A stretch of DNA of 64,000 bases from Ornithinibacillus xuwenensis (GCF_039614845.1 NZ_JBDIML010000009.1:40768-104767); one strand, 5' to 3'. Positions 1 through 9,297 are shown, counted from the first letter of the stretch. The notes: generated by a model from the letters alone, not told the origin. Program-made: numbers and translations.

Positions 1-761
1 CCCTCTTCTAATATTCCCGAGCCAATCGCTCCACAAGCATTATCTGCTCCACCTGCAAAAACGCTTGTAGATGGTGATAAGCCCGTAACTGTTGCTACGT
101 GGGGTAATATACTCCCAACTTCCTCATGTGATTCAACCAATGGTGGACAAAGCTCTATGTTAATAGCTAGCAAATCACAAATTTCTTTACTCCAGGCTTT
201 CTTACTAACGTCTAGTAATAAAGTGCCTGCCGCATCGGAGTAATCCATATGCAGTTTCCCTGTAAGCCTATATCGTACATAGTCTTTGGGAAGAACAAAT
301 TTTGCTGCTTTATGAAACAGTTGTGGCTCATGTTGCTTTACCCAGAGAAGTTTCGGTAAGGTAAATCCCTCTAAAGCAGGGTTTTTGGTTATATCCAATA
401 AGCGCTGTTTCCCAACTGCTTCGTAAATCTCCTGGCACTGTTCCGATGTCCGTGTATCATTCCAGAGGATTGCATTGCGTAAAACCTGATGATGTTCGTC
501 TAGTAGCACAAGACCATGCATTTGTCCTGAAAAGCTTATACCGTCTATATCTTCCGGTCTACAGTTAGTATTCTTCAGCAGTTCTATTAAACCAGCAACA
601 GTCTGCTCCACCCAGTTCTCAGGATTTTGTTCGGAATATCCCGTTTTTTCTTGCATAACTGGATAAGATTTAGATACTTCGCCACTAACCTCTCCGTTCT
701 GATTAACTAATAAAATTTTCACTGCACTTGTTCCTAAGTCAATACCAATAACATACTTCAT
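1..761 (-). CDS. xylB: Xylulokinase, N-terminal part (runs off the window)
   Basis: Phosphorylates D-xylulose with ATP to D-xylulose 5-phosphate, the second cytoplasmic step of xylose use. I translated this edge gene by hand. It starts MKYVIGIDLGTSAVK, the FGGY-kinase phosphate-1 motif, and continues with GISFSGQMHGLVLLD and an ILWNDTRT segment, both typical of xylulokinase. About 253 residues are present; the C-terminal half lies left of base 1. The start is fixed by AAGGAGG eight bases upstream of ATG. It lies 96 bases downstream of xylA on the same strand with no terminator between, so xylAB is one operon under the XylR-type operator upstream of xylA. Other FGGY kinases (gluconate, glycerol) are possible by fold but not with this neighbour. 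Confidence 0.95.
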   Translation of the reverse strand, partial: MKYVIGIDLGTSAVKILLVNQNGEVSGEVSKSYPVMQEKTGYSEQNPENWVEQTVAGLIELLKNTNCRPEDIDGISFSGQMHGLVLLDEHHQVLRNAILWNDTRTSEQCQEIYEAVGKQRLLDITKNPALEGFTLPKLLWVKQHEPQLFHKAAKFVLPKDYVRYRLTGKLHMDYSDAAGTLLLDVSKKAWSKEICDLLAINIELCPPLVESHEEVGSILPHVATVTGLSPSTSVFAGGADNACGAIGSGILEE

Positions 762-857
762 GGCAGCCACCTCCTTGCAGCACTGGTAATCTAGTAACCT
801 TCTTACAGACATATTGCGGTTAAAAATTGATGAGCATGTTTTAGAGCCTAGACATGC

Positions 858-2180
858 TTATTCACCAGCAAATGTCTTTAATAAGTACTGATTAATATTC
901 GCTTTAATAAGCTCTAATCTTCCAGAATGATTCTTGATTTCTGTTAAGCCTAAAGCATATTCCTCAAGCTTATGGAAATCTGTTTTTCCTTCTACAATAT
1001 CAAGCCCAATTCCTTCGTTAAAGCTGTTATAACGATTATTTACCAATTCATCGATTACCTTATCATCAATTAATTTCTGAGCAACCTTTAGACCAACTGC
1101 AAAGCTGTCCATCCCTACTATATGAGCATGAAATAAATCTTCAGGTGTAAAGGAACCTCGGCGCACCTTTGCATCAAAATTCAATCCACCTCGGCCAAGT
1201 CCACCATTCTTAATAATTTCATACATTGCTAGGGTAGTAGAATATAAATCGGATGGAAACTCATCCGTATCCCATCCTAATAGTGGGTGCCCTTGGTTAG
1301 CGTCTACAGAGCCTAGCATACCGTTTACACGTGCATAACGAAGCTCATGCTCAAAGGTATGACCAGCAAGTGTTGCGTGATTTGCCTCAATATTGAATTT
1401 GAAGTGATCCTGTAAATCATAATGCTGTAGGAATGCATAGCCACTAGCTACATCGAAGTCATACTGGTGTGATGTAGGCTCCTTCGGTTTTGGTTCAATT
1501 AAGAACTGCGCATCAAAACCAATTTCTTTTGCATAGTCGATAGCCATATGGAAGAAACGGCCTAGGTTATCTAATTCAAGCTTCATATCTGTATTGAGAA
1601 GTGTTTCGTATCCTTCACGACCACCCCAGAACACATAGTTTTCAGCACCTAATTCCTTCCCTACTTCCAAGCCTTTTTTCACTTTTGCTGCTGCATATGC
1701 AAAAACATCCGCATTATTGGAAGATGCAGCACCATGGACAAAGCGTGGATGGCTAAAGTTATTGACAGTATTCCAAAGTAACTTTGTCTTACTATCCTTC
1801 ATGTAATCCTTAATCATCGATACAATAATATCTAAGTTCTGATTGGTTTCCTTGAGTGTACCCCCTTCTGGAGCGATATCAACATCATGAAAGCAAAAAT
1901 ATGGGACATCTAATTTTTCAAAGAATTCAAAGGCTGCTTCTACTCGTGCTTTAGCCAAATCAAGCCCATTGTATTTATCCCAAGGACGAATAGCCGTACC
2001 GGCGCCAAAGGGATCCGATAAATCCTCTGTTAGTGTATGCCAGTATGCGACACCAAAGCGTAAATAATCTTCCATGGTTTTACCCCCGACCACTTCTTCG
2101 GGATTGTAAAATTTAAATGCATACGGATTAGTAGATGAAGAGCCTTCATATTTAATTTTATCAATATTGAAATAGGACAT
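858..2180 (-). CDS. xylA: Xylose isomerase
   Basis: Converts D-xylose to D-xylulose in the cytoplasm with two divalent metal ions. The 440-residue length and extra N-terminal stretch fit class II xylose isomerases. Visible signatures are FCFHDVDIAPEG (catalytic His98 and Asp101), NYVFWGGREGYE, the metal and substrate segment IEPKPKEPTSHQYDFD, EANHATLAGHTFEHEL and the DANQGHPLLGWDTDEFP metal-binding loop. All metal-ligand motifs are intact. The start follows TTAGGAGG. It is the first gene of xylAB, transcribed from a promoter whose -35 box lies inside a XylR-type operator (2226-2250), so it should be derepressed by xylose. Confidence 0.98.
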   Translation of the reverse strand: MSYFNIDKIKYEGSSSTNPYAFKFYNPEEVVGGKTMEDYLRFGVAYWHTLTEDLSDPFGAGTAIRPWDKYNGLDLAKARVEAAFEFFEKLDVPYFCFHDVDIAPEGGTLKETNQNLDIIVSMIKDYMKDSKTKLLWNTVNNFSHPRFVHGAASSNNADVFAYAAAKVKKGLEVGKELGAENYVFWGGREGYETLLNTDMKLELDNLGRFFHMAIDYAKEIGFDAQFLIEPKPKEPTSHQYDFDVASGYAFLQHYDLQDHFKFNIEANHATLAGHTFEHELRYARVNGMLGSVDANQGHPLLGWDTDEFPSDLYSTTLAMYEIIKNGGLGRGGLNFDAKVRRGSFTPEDLFHAHIVGMDSFAVGLKVAQKLIDDKVIDELVNNRYNSFNEGIGLDIVEGKTDFHKLEEYALGLTEIKNHSGRLELIKANINQYLLKTFAGE

Positions 2181-2208
2181 GATAATACCTCCTAAGATTT
2201 ATGATTAG

Positions 2209-2250
2209 ATTATAGCAATCAGTCATTAGTTTGTCTATTGAATAAACTAA
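2209..2250 (-). promoter_or_regulatory. xylA promoter with XylR operator
   Basis: Bases 2226-2250 form an interrupted palindrome with arms TTAGTTTG and TAAACTAA. This has the length and arm sequence of the Bacillus xylO operator bound by XylR. On the minus strand a TAGACA -35 box (2232-2237) lies inside the operator and a TATAAT -10 box (2209-2214) follows after 17 bases. Repressor binding would therefore block the polymerase directly. The site matches the one at 6238-6262 in both operator and promoter geometry. Confidence 0.88.
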
Positions 2251-2371
2251 GTTTATATACTATATTTATATCAGTACTTACTGTAGAATATTTTATAATC
2301 CTACTAACCTACTAAAAGAGTAGATTTTGAAATCAATGTGACTTATCTAGCTAACAAGGAGGTTCTAACAC

Positions 2372-2992
2372 ATGAATACTGCTAGCTCTCGACTTTATCA
2401 TATATTGGATTGGATTACGAAGTTTGCCTATGTGAATGTATTGTGGATATTCTTCACATTAGTAGGTGGAATTCTCTTTGGCTTGTTCCCTTCTACAACC
2501 GCAATGTTTGCCATTACGAGAGATTGGTTGAGAGGAAAAACAGATATTCCTATTTTCCACTCCTACTGGTCGTATTACAAAAGAGAATTTATGAATAGTA
2601 ACAAACTCGGAATTGTAATCGCTTTAATGATCGTGTTAATCGTTGTTGATTTTGCCTATATTCAATCCATTATGAATCACGATTTTCCCTGGATTGCAGT
2701 GCCACTATTTGCATCGATGCTACTATTTTTATTGTTTATGTTTTACCTATTTCCTGCCTTCGTACACTATGACATAAGCATCCTGCCGTTATTAAAAAAT
2801 GCATTTTTAATCATGTTAATTAATCCGATACATAGCTTTTTCATTCTGCTCTGTCTCGTTTCTATCTATTTTGTGATGAGATTCATTCCAGCATTATTCT
2901 TTATCTTTGGTGGAAGTGTCTATGCCTTTATTACCATGTGGCTAGCCCTTCATGCATTTCAAAAAATTTCAAGAAAAAAAGCAGCATCCTAA
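2372..2992 (+). CDS. YesL-like (DUF624) membrane protein
   Basis: A 206-residue polytopic membrane protein with about five hydrophobic segments (near residues 20-45, 80-100, 105-130, 140-170, 175-195). The N-terminal pattern FAYVNVLWIFFTLVGGILFGLFPSTTA and the WLRGK...IFHSYWSYYKREF stretch are those of the DUF624/YesL family. Members often lie beside sugar ABC importers for plant polysaccharide fragments; their molecular role is not established. The start follows AAGGAGG. It is divergent from xylA and converges on the permease gene at 3042, with a terminator between. In this position it is probably a helper of the xylo-oligosaccharide importer, by context only. Confidence 0.8.
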   Translation: MNTASSRLYHILDWITKFAYVNVLWIFFTLVGGILFGLFPSTTAMFAITRDWLRGKTDIPIFHSYWSYYKREFMNSNKLGIVIALMIVLIVVDFAYIQSIMNHDFPWIAVPLFASMLLFLLFMFYLFPAFVHYDISILPLLKNAFLIMLINPIHSFFILLCLVSIYFVMRFIPALFFIFGGSVYAFITMWLALHAFQKISRKKAAS

Positions 2993-3002
2993 CCTCTGAC
3001 TG

Positions 3003-3037
3003 CACCTCATCCCTCCCTAGAGATGAGGTGATTTTTT
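3003..3037 (+). terminator. Terminator after the YesL-like gene
   Basis: The stem CACCTCATC (3003-3011) pairs with GATGAGGTG (3022-3030) and is followed by ATTTTTT. It sits between two convergent genes. Confidence 0.85.
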
Positions 3038-3041
3038 AAGA

Positions 3042-3863
3042 CTATCCTTTCACAGCACTCGCTGAGATTCCTTCTACTACCTTGTTACTAAAGAATATAA
3101 ATGCTAGTAGGATTGGCAAGACGCTAATGATCAAGGTTGCTCCAATTGCTCCCCAATCAGTCATGTACTGACCAATAAAGTTTTGAATCCCTACTGTAAG
3201 TGTCTTATACATATCAGAACTAATAAACGTATTAACAAACACAAACTCATTCCAGTTGTAAATCATATTGATAATGACAGTCGTTGACATTACTGGAGCA
3301 GTCATCGGTAAGATAATACGGAAAAACATCCGATTAATCGAACAACCATCAATTATTGCAGCCTCTTCGATTTCGCGAGGTAATGTATAGTAAAAACCTA
3401 GTAAAATCATAATTGTAATTGGTAGATTGTACGTTGTATAGGTGATAACGATGGACCATGGATTATCAATTAGATTTACATTTAAAAACATACTAAACAA
3501 AGGAATAATCGCTGAGTGAATGGGAATCATCAACCCAACCATAAATAATCCCAACACCAGCTTATTTAGCTTCCATTGCATCCTTGTGATCGCAAATGTC
3601 GCCATACTCGCAAATAACACCGTTAATAGAATTGCCATAGCCGTAATCCATAAGCTGTTCCAGAAATACGTTCCAATACCACTATCCCATACCTTCAAAT
3701 AGTTTTCCCAACGTAATTCTGAAGGCAAAGCAAAAGGAGAGCCAGAGAATATTTCACGATTATCCTTTAGCGAGAAAAGGAATAGCCATATGATCGGAAA
3801 GATTTGAAACAACGCAACAATTCCTAAACAAAGGTATAGTATAAGATAGCCAACGCGCTTCAT
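3042..3863 (-). CDS. Sugar ABC transporter permease, MalG type
   Basis: A 273-residue inner-membrane permease with six predicted membrane helices, one half of the channel of a CUT1-type carbohydrate importer. The EAA loop that docks on the ATPase is visible as EEAAIIDGCSINRMFFRIILP near residues 165-185. The N-terminal KDNREIFSGSPFALPSELRWENY is the usual periplasmic loop after helix 1. The gene lies 14 bases downstream of the partner permease and third after the binding protein. No ATPase gene is in the cluster. In Bacillaceae such importers commonly share an MsmX-type ATPase encoded elsewhere, and that is my inference here. The substrate is probably xylo-oligosaccharides, from the neighbours. 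Confidence 0.92.
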   Translation of the reverse strand: MKRVGYLILYLCLGIVALFQIFPIIWLFLFSLKDNREIFSGSPFALPSELRWENYLKVWDSGIGTYFWNSLWITAMAILLTVLFASMATFAITRMQWKLNKLVLGLFMVGLMIPIHSAIIPLFSMFLNVNLIDNPWSIVITYTTYNLPITIMILLGFYYTLPREIEEAAIIDGCSINRMFFRIILPMTAPVMSTTVIINMIYNWNEFVFVNTFISSDMYKTLTVGIQNFIGQYMTDWGAIGATLIISVLPILLAFIFFSNKVVEGISASAVKG

Positions 3864-3877
3864 ACAGTACCCTCCTT

Positions 3878-4756
3878 CTAATATTGAATTTCTTCTTTTG
3901 TCGCAGTAGCTTTTCGAACGATTACCGTCACAATTAGTGTAATAATTAACAATAAGAACCCTATTGCACTTCCGTAACCAAAGTCATTACTAGAAAAGGC
4001 TAGTTTATACATATAGGAAGCCATTACTTCACTAGCACCATTTGGTCCTCCACTAGTCATCACATAGATGAGATCAAAATATTTCAAAGAACCCACTACC
4101 GCTAATACAATGGTTACCTTTACAACTCCCATGATTAAAGGCAATTTAATACGATAAGCAATTTGTAGTGGCGATGCCCCATCTATTCTGGCTGCTTCGA
4201 CAATTGATTCTGGAATATTTTTTAATGCAGCATAATAAATCAAAATATAAAAACCTGCATATTGCCATAAGATTGGTACGAATATCGCAAATAATACAAC
4301 GGAAGGCTCAGCCAACCATGCAGGAGGATTTTCAATTCCAATTGCCATAAGAATATGGTTTAACATACCATTCGTTGGATTGAATACTTTTATCCATAAC
4401 TGAGCAATTGCTACAGAGGATAATAGCATTGGGATTAGATAGATTTTTCGTAAAAGATCTGCACCTTTTATCTTGGAAGCTAATATAAGTGAAATCACTA
4501 GATAAATAATTAAACTAAGCGTAGAAAAAAATGCTAATAAAAAGGAATGCCAAGCACTTTCCCAAAATTTATCGTCTTGAAGTGCATTCCAATAATTTTC
4601 TAGCCCAATAAAATTCATCTCCCCGATACCATCCCAATCCATCAGCCCATAATACCCAGTTAAGATTAAGGGGACAAAGATTAGTATGGCGATTAACAGA
4701 AGTGCAGGAAGAACGTAAAATGCAATGATCCATTTATTGGACATAACTTTATTCAT
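3878..4756 (-). CDS. Sugar ABC transporter permease, MalF type
   Basis: About 292 residues with six membrane helices; the second channel subunit of the CUT1 importer. The EAA motif reads VEAARIDGASPLQIAYRIKLP, and the C-terminal GGPNGASEVMASYMYKLAF segment is typical of MalF-type subunits. I start at the ATG at 4756 because a GGGG-type ribosome site precedes it; an upstream in-frame ATG at 4771 has none. It lies between the binding-protein gene and the MalG-type permease on one transcript. A perfect stem-loop separates it from the binding-protein gene. Confidence 0.92.
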   Translation of the reverse strand: MNKVMSNKWIIAFYVLPALLLIAILIFVPLILTGYYGLMDWDGIGEMNFIGLENYWNALQDDKFWESAWHSFLLAFFSTLSLIIYLVISLILASKIKGADLLRKIYLIPMLLSSVAIAQLWIKVFNPTNGMLNHILMAIGIENPPAWLAEPSVVLFAIFVPILWQYAGFYILIYYAALKNIPESIVEAARIDGASPLQIAYRIKLPLIMGVVKVTIVLAVVGSLKYFDLIYVMTSGGPNGASEVMASYMYKLAFSSNDFGYGSAIGFLLLIITLIVTVIVRKATATKEEIQY

Positions 4757-4784
4757 AACATTCAACCCCATATCGTATAAAGTA

Positions 4785-4821
4785 GAAAAGGACTTTCCAG
4801 ATAGAAGGATAAGTCCTTTTC
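4785..4821 (-). terminator. Stem-loop between binding-protein and permease genes
   Basis: A perfect 11-bp inverted repeat (GAAAAGGACTT at 4785-4795, AAGTCCTTTTC at 4811-4821) lies directly behind the binding-protein gene. There is no long T-run, so it more likely attenuates transcription or stabilises the upstream mRNA than fully terminates. That would keep the binding protein in excess over the permeases. Confidence 0.6.
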
Positions 4822-4868
4822 TTTCAGACTGGATAATTTCAAACCTTAGAAATCTATTAGTCTATTTG

Positions 4869-6167
4869 TTATTCAGCCGACAGAGCATCTTCATGTGCTT
4901 TCGTAAATTCTTCCGGCGTTACTTCATTCCCGAAAATAGCTTGGATCATATCTAAATGAACCTGTGCAGCATCAGGGCTCATTTGTACATCGGCAAATAA
5001 TGTTAAGTTACTTGCTGAGTTAAGATCCTCTAATACATCGACATACATTTGTGGAAGATCTAAAGAACCTGCGTCTAGTTTAGTAGCTGGAATAACACCT
5101 GCTTGTGTTACAGATTTTTCGCCCCACTCTTGAACAAAGAATGATGCAAAATCTTTTGCCTCTTCCTTCACATCGGAGTTTTCTGCTACGAATAATCCAA
5201 CTCCAGGACCACCAACAAAGCTGTTCATATCACCTTTACCGTCAACCGTTGGGAATTTGAAGTAACCTACAGAATCTCTAAACTCCTGTGGTACGTCTTC
5301 ATTAGTTGTATAGTTTGGTAGATCCCATGTAGCAATTAAATACATGGCAGCTTGTTCATTCATAAACATGCTTTTTGCTTCCTCATCCGCTAAGCCATTG
5401 AAGCCCTTTACGAATGCATCCATATTTACTAAATTTTGAACTTCCTCAGCAGCTTGCACTAATGCTGGATCCTCAAATGTACCTGTACGATTAATGGCAT
5501 TTGTTAGAACATCTGAACCGCCGATTCGATCCGCTAGGTACATATACCATAGTGAGCCTGTCCAACGATCCTTGTTCCCTAGTGCAATCGGTGCAACATC
5601 ATTTTCATTCAATGTTTCAATAACTTGTTCTAATTCCTCAAGCGTTTTCGGTGCCTCAAGACCGTACTCTTCAAAAATAGCCTTATTATAGAAAACTGTT
5701 GCGATATTTAGCTCTAATGGTAGCCCGTAAGTCTTCCCATCAATTGCATAAGCTTCCGCTGTCCCCGAAACAAAGCTATCCTTTAAATCGCTTTCAATAA
5801 TATCATCTAAAGGAGCGAACTTGTTGCCGTCTACATAAGGTTGTAAATAACCTGCAGCCCAAGTCATCCCCACGTCTGGTAATTCATCTGATGTCGATAA
5901 TACTTGAATCTTATCCTTGTATTGTTCGTTGCTTAAAACCTCAAGCTCAACTTTCACACCAGGATTTTCATCTTCATAATCTGCAATGATCTCGTTAACA
6001 ATTTCATTATGTGTTTTGGAACTGCCCTCTGGCCACAGATGCATAAACTTAATAACTTTTGAATCACCGTCAGAATCTGAAGCACTTTCACCACCACACC
6101 CTGCTAAAAGTAACATGGCAGATATAAGTATGGTAGCCAATAATGTAATCGCTTTCTTATTTTTCAT
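4869..6167 (-). CDS. Sugar-binding lipoprotein of the ABC importer
   Basis: A 432-residue extracellular solute-binding protein, family 1. A signal peptide ends in the lipobox LLAGCGG, so the mature protein is lipid-anchored at Cys24 on the outside of the membrane. The mature chain begins with a KVIKFMHLWPEGSSKTHNEIV strand-helix and contains YGLPLELNIATVFYNKAIFEEYG, the usual sugar-binding-protein signature. The start follows AGGGGGG. It is the first gene of the importer operon, with a XylR-type operator on its promoter. Xylose or short xylo-oligosaccharides are the likely ligands, given XynB and xylAB nearby; the sequence itself does not fix the sugar. Confidence 0.92.
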   Translation of the reverse strand: MKNKKAITLLATILISAMLLLAGCGGESASDSDGDSKVIKFMHLWPEGSSKTHNEIVNEIIADYEDENPGVKVELEVLSNEQYKDKIQVLSTSDELPDVGMTWAAGYLQPYVDGNKFAPLDDIIESDLKDSFVSGTAEAYAIDGKTYGLPLELNIATVFYNKAIFEEYGLEAPKTLEELEQVIETLNENDVAPIALGNKDRWTGSLWYMYLADRIGGSDVLTNAINRTGTFEDPALVQAAEEVQNLVNMDAFVKGFNGLADEEAKSMFMNEQAAMYLIATWDLPNYTTNEDVPQEFRDSVGYFKFPTVDGKGDMNSFVGGPGVGLFVAENSDVKEEAKDFASFFVQEWGEKSVTQAGVIPATKLDAGSLDLPQMYVDVLEDLNSASNLTLFADVQMSPDAAQVHLDMIQAIFGNEVTPEEFTKAHEDALSAE

Positions 6168-6220
6168 TGCGAACCCCCCTAAAAGTTTTAAAATGGGTGC
6201 TTATCTCTAAGCTCATGTAT

Positions 6221-6262
6221 AGAATAACAAACATCATTTTGTTTGTCTAGTGGATAAACAAA
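6221..6262 (-). promoter_or_regulatory. Importer promoter with XylR operator
   Basis: Bases 6238-6262 form a xylO-like palindrome (arms TTTGTTTG and TAAACAAA). On the minus strand a TAGACA -35 box (6244-6249) lies within it and a TATTCT -10 box (6221-6226) follows after 17 bases. It lies between the importer operon and the divergent xylR, so it may control both. Confidence 0.85.
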
Positions 6263-6326
6263 GTTTATAATGGTTTTATAAAATGGTATACTTAAATAAA
6301 AATGAAGCAGAGAGTGATGCAGTAAA

Positions 6327-7496
6327 ATGATGAAAAACAAAACTTGGAATCAACATGTCGTAAAAAAAGAAAACAAATCTTTAGTATTAGAAGTAATTCG
6401 TACACACTCCCCCATTTCTAGAGCATCGATTGCAAATGATACTGGATTAAATAAAGGTACTGTCTCTTCTCTCGTAAGTGATCTCCTAGAGGATCAGTTG
6501 ATATATGAATCTGGTCCAGGTGAATCTAGTGGCGGAAGAAGACCTGTTATGCTCCTATTTAACCAATTAGCAGGTTATGCTATCGGTATCGATTTAGGTG
6601 TTAATTACTTACTTGGAGTTTTAACAGATTTAGAAGGAAATATCGTTCTTGAAAAGCTTGTTCAATTTAATCATTTGTCCTATGAGGAAATAGAGATTGA
6701 ATTATTTACTATGGTTGATTACCTAATGGAGAGTGCTCCGCCAAGTCCCTATGGCATTATCGGCATCGGGATCGGCGTACCAGGAACAGTTAGTAAAAGT
6801 GGTGAAATACTGCTTGCACCAAACCTTGGCTGGAAAAACATCGATTTAAAATCCATTATGGAAGATAAATATGACTTACCCGTTATCATCGAAAATGAAG
6901 CAAATGCTGGTGCGTATGGGGAAAAGAAATTCGGAGTCGGAAAAGACTTTAACCAAATCGTATACATCAGTGTTGGGATTGGTATCGGTGTCGGCCTAAT
7001 CCTGAATGATGAATTGTATAAAGGTAGTAATGGTTTTTCTGGTGAGCTTGGTCATATGACAATTGAAGTAGGTGGCACAAAATGCCGATGTGGTAATGAA
7101 GGATGCTGGGAGCTTTATGCATCAGAACAGGCATTAGTCAAAAGTGCTGAAAATAATGGTCTATCTGCCAACAAGGAACTTACATTAGAAGGATTAATCA
7201 CACTTGCTGAGGAAGGAAATGTACAAGCCATCAACTTATTTAATCAAATTGGTGATTATTTAGGTGTTGGAATTAACAACATCATCAATACCTTTAACCC
7301 ACAGCAAGTAATCATTGGCAACCGGATGGCATTTGCCCAAGAATGGTTAACGGATCCGTTGAATAACCGTATACGTAGACAAACATTATGGTTTCAGCAA
7401 CAGGATTTAGAAGTGAATTTTTCAGAGCTCTTAACACATTCAAGTGCTTTAGGTGTTGCGGCTTTTTCTGTTGAGAATTTTTTAATCACCATATAG
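6327..7496 (+). CDS. xylR: Xylose-responsive repressor, ROK family
   Basis: A 389-residue ROK-family regulator. An N-terminal winged helix-turn-helix (about residues 17-62, SRASIANDTGLNKGTVSSLV) is followed by a sugar-kinase-like domain with AIGIDLGVNYLLGVL near 88 and the ROK zinc segment CRCGNEGCW near 252. Known XylR proteins bind xylO palindromes and are released by xylose; two such palindromes are in this window. It is divergent from the importer operon and upstream of xynB, so autoregulation through the 6238-6262 site is likely. The ribosome site is weak (AGAGAGTG), so the exact start among two adjacent ATGs is open. Confidence 0.93.
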   Translation: MMKNKTWNQHVVKKENKSLVLEVIRTHSPISRASIANDTGLNKGTVSSLVSDLLEDQLIYESGPGESSGGRRPVMLLFNQLAGYAIGIDLGVNYLLGVLTDLEGNIVLEKLVQFNHLSYEEIEIELFTMVDYLMESAPPSPYGIIGIGIGVPGTVSKSGEILLAPNLGWKNIDLKSIMEDKYDLPVIIENEANAGAYGEKKFGVGKDFNQIVYISVGIGIGVGLILNDELYKGSNGFSGELGHMTIEVGGTKCRCGNEGCWELYASEQALVKSAENNGLSANKELTLEGLITLAEEGNVQAINLFNQIGDYLGVGINNIINTFNPQQVIIGNRMAFAQEWLTDPLNNRIRRQTLWFQQQDLEVNFSELLTHSSALGVAAFSVENFLITI

Positions 7497-7510
7497 ACCT
7501 ACTTTATAAT

Positions 7511-7537
7511 ACGCTTAATCGAGTTCAGATTAAGCGT
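7511..7537 (+). terminator. Perfect hairpin after xylR
   Basis: A perfect 10-bp stem (ACGCTTAATC at 7511-7520, GATTAAGCGT at 7528-7537) with a 7-base loop follows the xylR stop. There is no T-run, so it may be a weak terminator or mRNA-stabilising element between xylR and xynB. Confidence 0.6.
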
Positions 7538-7552
7538 ACTCATAAAACTAAA

Positions 7553-7566
7553 AGAAAGCGCATTCA
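7553..7566 (+). promoter_or_regulatory. Candidate cre site before xynB
   Basis: AGAAAGCGCATTCA differs at two positions from the CcpA cre consensus (TGWAAGCGYTWWCA type). It lies 27 bases before xynB. Catabolite repression of beta-xylosidase by CcpA is well known in Bacillus; this site is inferred from sequence alone. Confidence 0.5.
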
Positions 7567-7592
7567 ATTAAGGATGCCTGAGGAGGAGAAGC

Positions 7593-9203
7593 ATGTTTAC
7601 GATTCAAAACCCTATTTTAACCGGATTCAACCCAGATCCAAGTATTTGCCGTGCAGGAGAGGATTACTATATTGCCGTTTCTACATTTGAATGGTTCCCT
7701 GGTGTAGGTATTTATCATTCACGGGATTTGAAAAACTGGCGTCTAGTTTCCCGACCATTAAATCGGCTAAGTCAGTTAAATATGATTGGAAATCCAGATT
7801 CAGGTGGTATTTGGGCGCCTGCATTATCCTATCACGATGGCAAGTTTTGGCTTATATATACCGATGTCAAGGTGACAGAGGGACAATGGAAAGACTGCCA
7901 TAATTACCTTGTAACATGTGATACCATTGATGGTGATTGGTCGGAACCAATTCATATGAATAGCTCTGGATTTGATCCATCCTTATTTCATGATGATGAT
8001 GGTAGGAAATATTTCGTTAATATGTTTTGGGATCATCGGGTTGGAAACCATAATTTTTATGGAATTGTACTACAGGAATATAGTGTCGAACAAAAACAGC
8101 TCATTGGCGAGTCAAAAGTTATATTTAAAGGAACTGATATCAAATTAACGGAAGCGCCACATCTTTACAAACACAATGGCTACTATTATCTATTAACTGC
8201 AGAGGGTGGCACAAAATATGACCACCAAGCAACGATTGCTCGTTCTAAGGATTTATGGGGAGCGTATGAGGTTCATCCGGAAAACCCATTAATTACTTCA
8301 TTTCCTAATCCTAGAAATCCATTACAAAAAGCAGGTCATGCCTCCATTGTACATACACATACAGACGAATGGTTTTTAGTACACTTGACTGGACGACCAC
8401 TACCTAGAGAAGAGCAGCCCTTGCTAGATCCAAGAGGGTACTGTCCACTTGGGAGAGAAACTGCTATACAACGATTAGAATGGCGAAATGATTGGCCATA
8501 TGTAGTAGGTGGTAATCAACCTTCTATAGTAATAGAAGGTCCGAACATGAAAGAGGTAAAATGGGATCAAGATTACAATGAAAAGGATGATTTTAATTCG
8601 GAAACATTGAATTTACATTTTCAAAGCCTACGTATTCCGTTAGGTGAGGATATTGCCTCTTTAACAGCTCATCCTGGCCATTTACGACTTTATGGGAAAG
8701 AATCCCTTACATCCAAGTTCACCCAAGCATTTGTGGCGAGACGTTGGCAGCATTTTAACTTCCTTGCAGAGACAAAGCTTTCATGTAACCCTGAATCCTT
8801 CCAGCAATCTGCTGGTCTCGTAAACTATTACAATACACAGAACTGGACAACTATCTCGGTGACATGGAATGAGGAAAAAGGACGTATTCTTGATTTAATG
8901 ACGTGTGATAACTTTACTTTTGCACAACCATTGAAAGAAAATGAAATCATTATTCCAGATCATGTAGCATATGTCTATCTTCGCGTAGAAGTAAACACCC
9001 ATACGTATGGATATTCCTACTCCTTTGACGGAAAGGAATGGATAAGCATTCCTATTGCATTCGAATCCTATAAATTATCCGATGATTATATACAGGGTGG
9101 TGGTTTCTTCACTGGTGCATTTGTAGGGATGCATTGTCAGGATACCTCTGGTAAGAATATGCATGCTGACTTTGATTATTTCACATATAAAAGCATTGAC
9201 TAA
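7593..9203 (+). CDS. xynB: Beta-xylosidase, GH43
   Basis: Hydrolyses xylo-oligosaccharides to xylose by inversion. The 536-residue chain has an N-terminal five-bladed propeller (about 1-320) and a C-terminal beta-sandwich (about 335-536), the standard architecture of cytoplasmic Bacillus xylosidases. Asp15 (FNPDPS), Asp128 (SGFDPSLF) and Glu187 (TEAPHLY) fall at the same positions as the base, pKa modulator and acid of the characterised Geobacillus XynB3. There is no signal peptide, so it acts inside the cell on imported oligosaccharides. The start follows GAGGAG. It is transcribed in the direction of xylR, with a candidate cre before it. Confidence 0.96.
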   Translation: MFTIQNPILTGFNPDPSICRAGEDYYIAVSTFEWFPGVGIYHSRDLKNWRLVSRPLNRLSQLNMIGNPDSGGIWAPALSYHDGKFWLIYTDVKVTEGQWKDCHNYLVTCDTIDGDWSEPIHMNSSGFDPSLFHDDDGRKYFVNMFWDHRVGNHNFYGIVLQEYSVEQKQLIGESKVIFKGTDIKLTEAPHLYKHNGYYYLLTAEGGTKYDHQATIARSKDLWGAYEVHPENPLITSFPNPRNPLQKAGHASIVHTHTDEWFLVHLTGRPLPREEQPLLDPRGYCPLGRETAIQRLEWRNDWPYVVGGNQPSIVIEGPNMKEVKWDQDYNEKDDFNSETLNLHFQSLRIPLGEDIASLTAHPGHLRLYGKESLTSKFTQAFVARRWQHFNFLAETKLSCNPESFQQSAGLVNYYNTQNWTTISVTWNEEKGRILDLMTCDNFTFAQPLKENEIIIPDHVAYVYLRVEVNTHTYGYSYSFDGKEWISIPIAFESYKLSDDYIQGGGFFTGAFVGMHCQDTSGKNMHADFDYFTYKSID

Positions 9204-9226
9204 CTACGTATATAGACAGTTTCAAC

Positions 9227-9253
9227 ATAGCGGGGTTTATGTCCCCGCTATTT
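9227..9253 (+). terminator. Terminator after xynB
   Basis: A GC-rich perfect stem (ATAGCGGGG at 9227-9235, CCCCGCTAT at 9243-9251) is followed by a short TT. Confidence 0.75.
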
Positions 9254-9297
9254 GCATCCAATTCAATCTTCCATTATAGTATTATCACGAAGGATAG

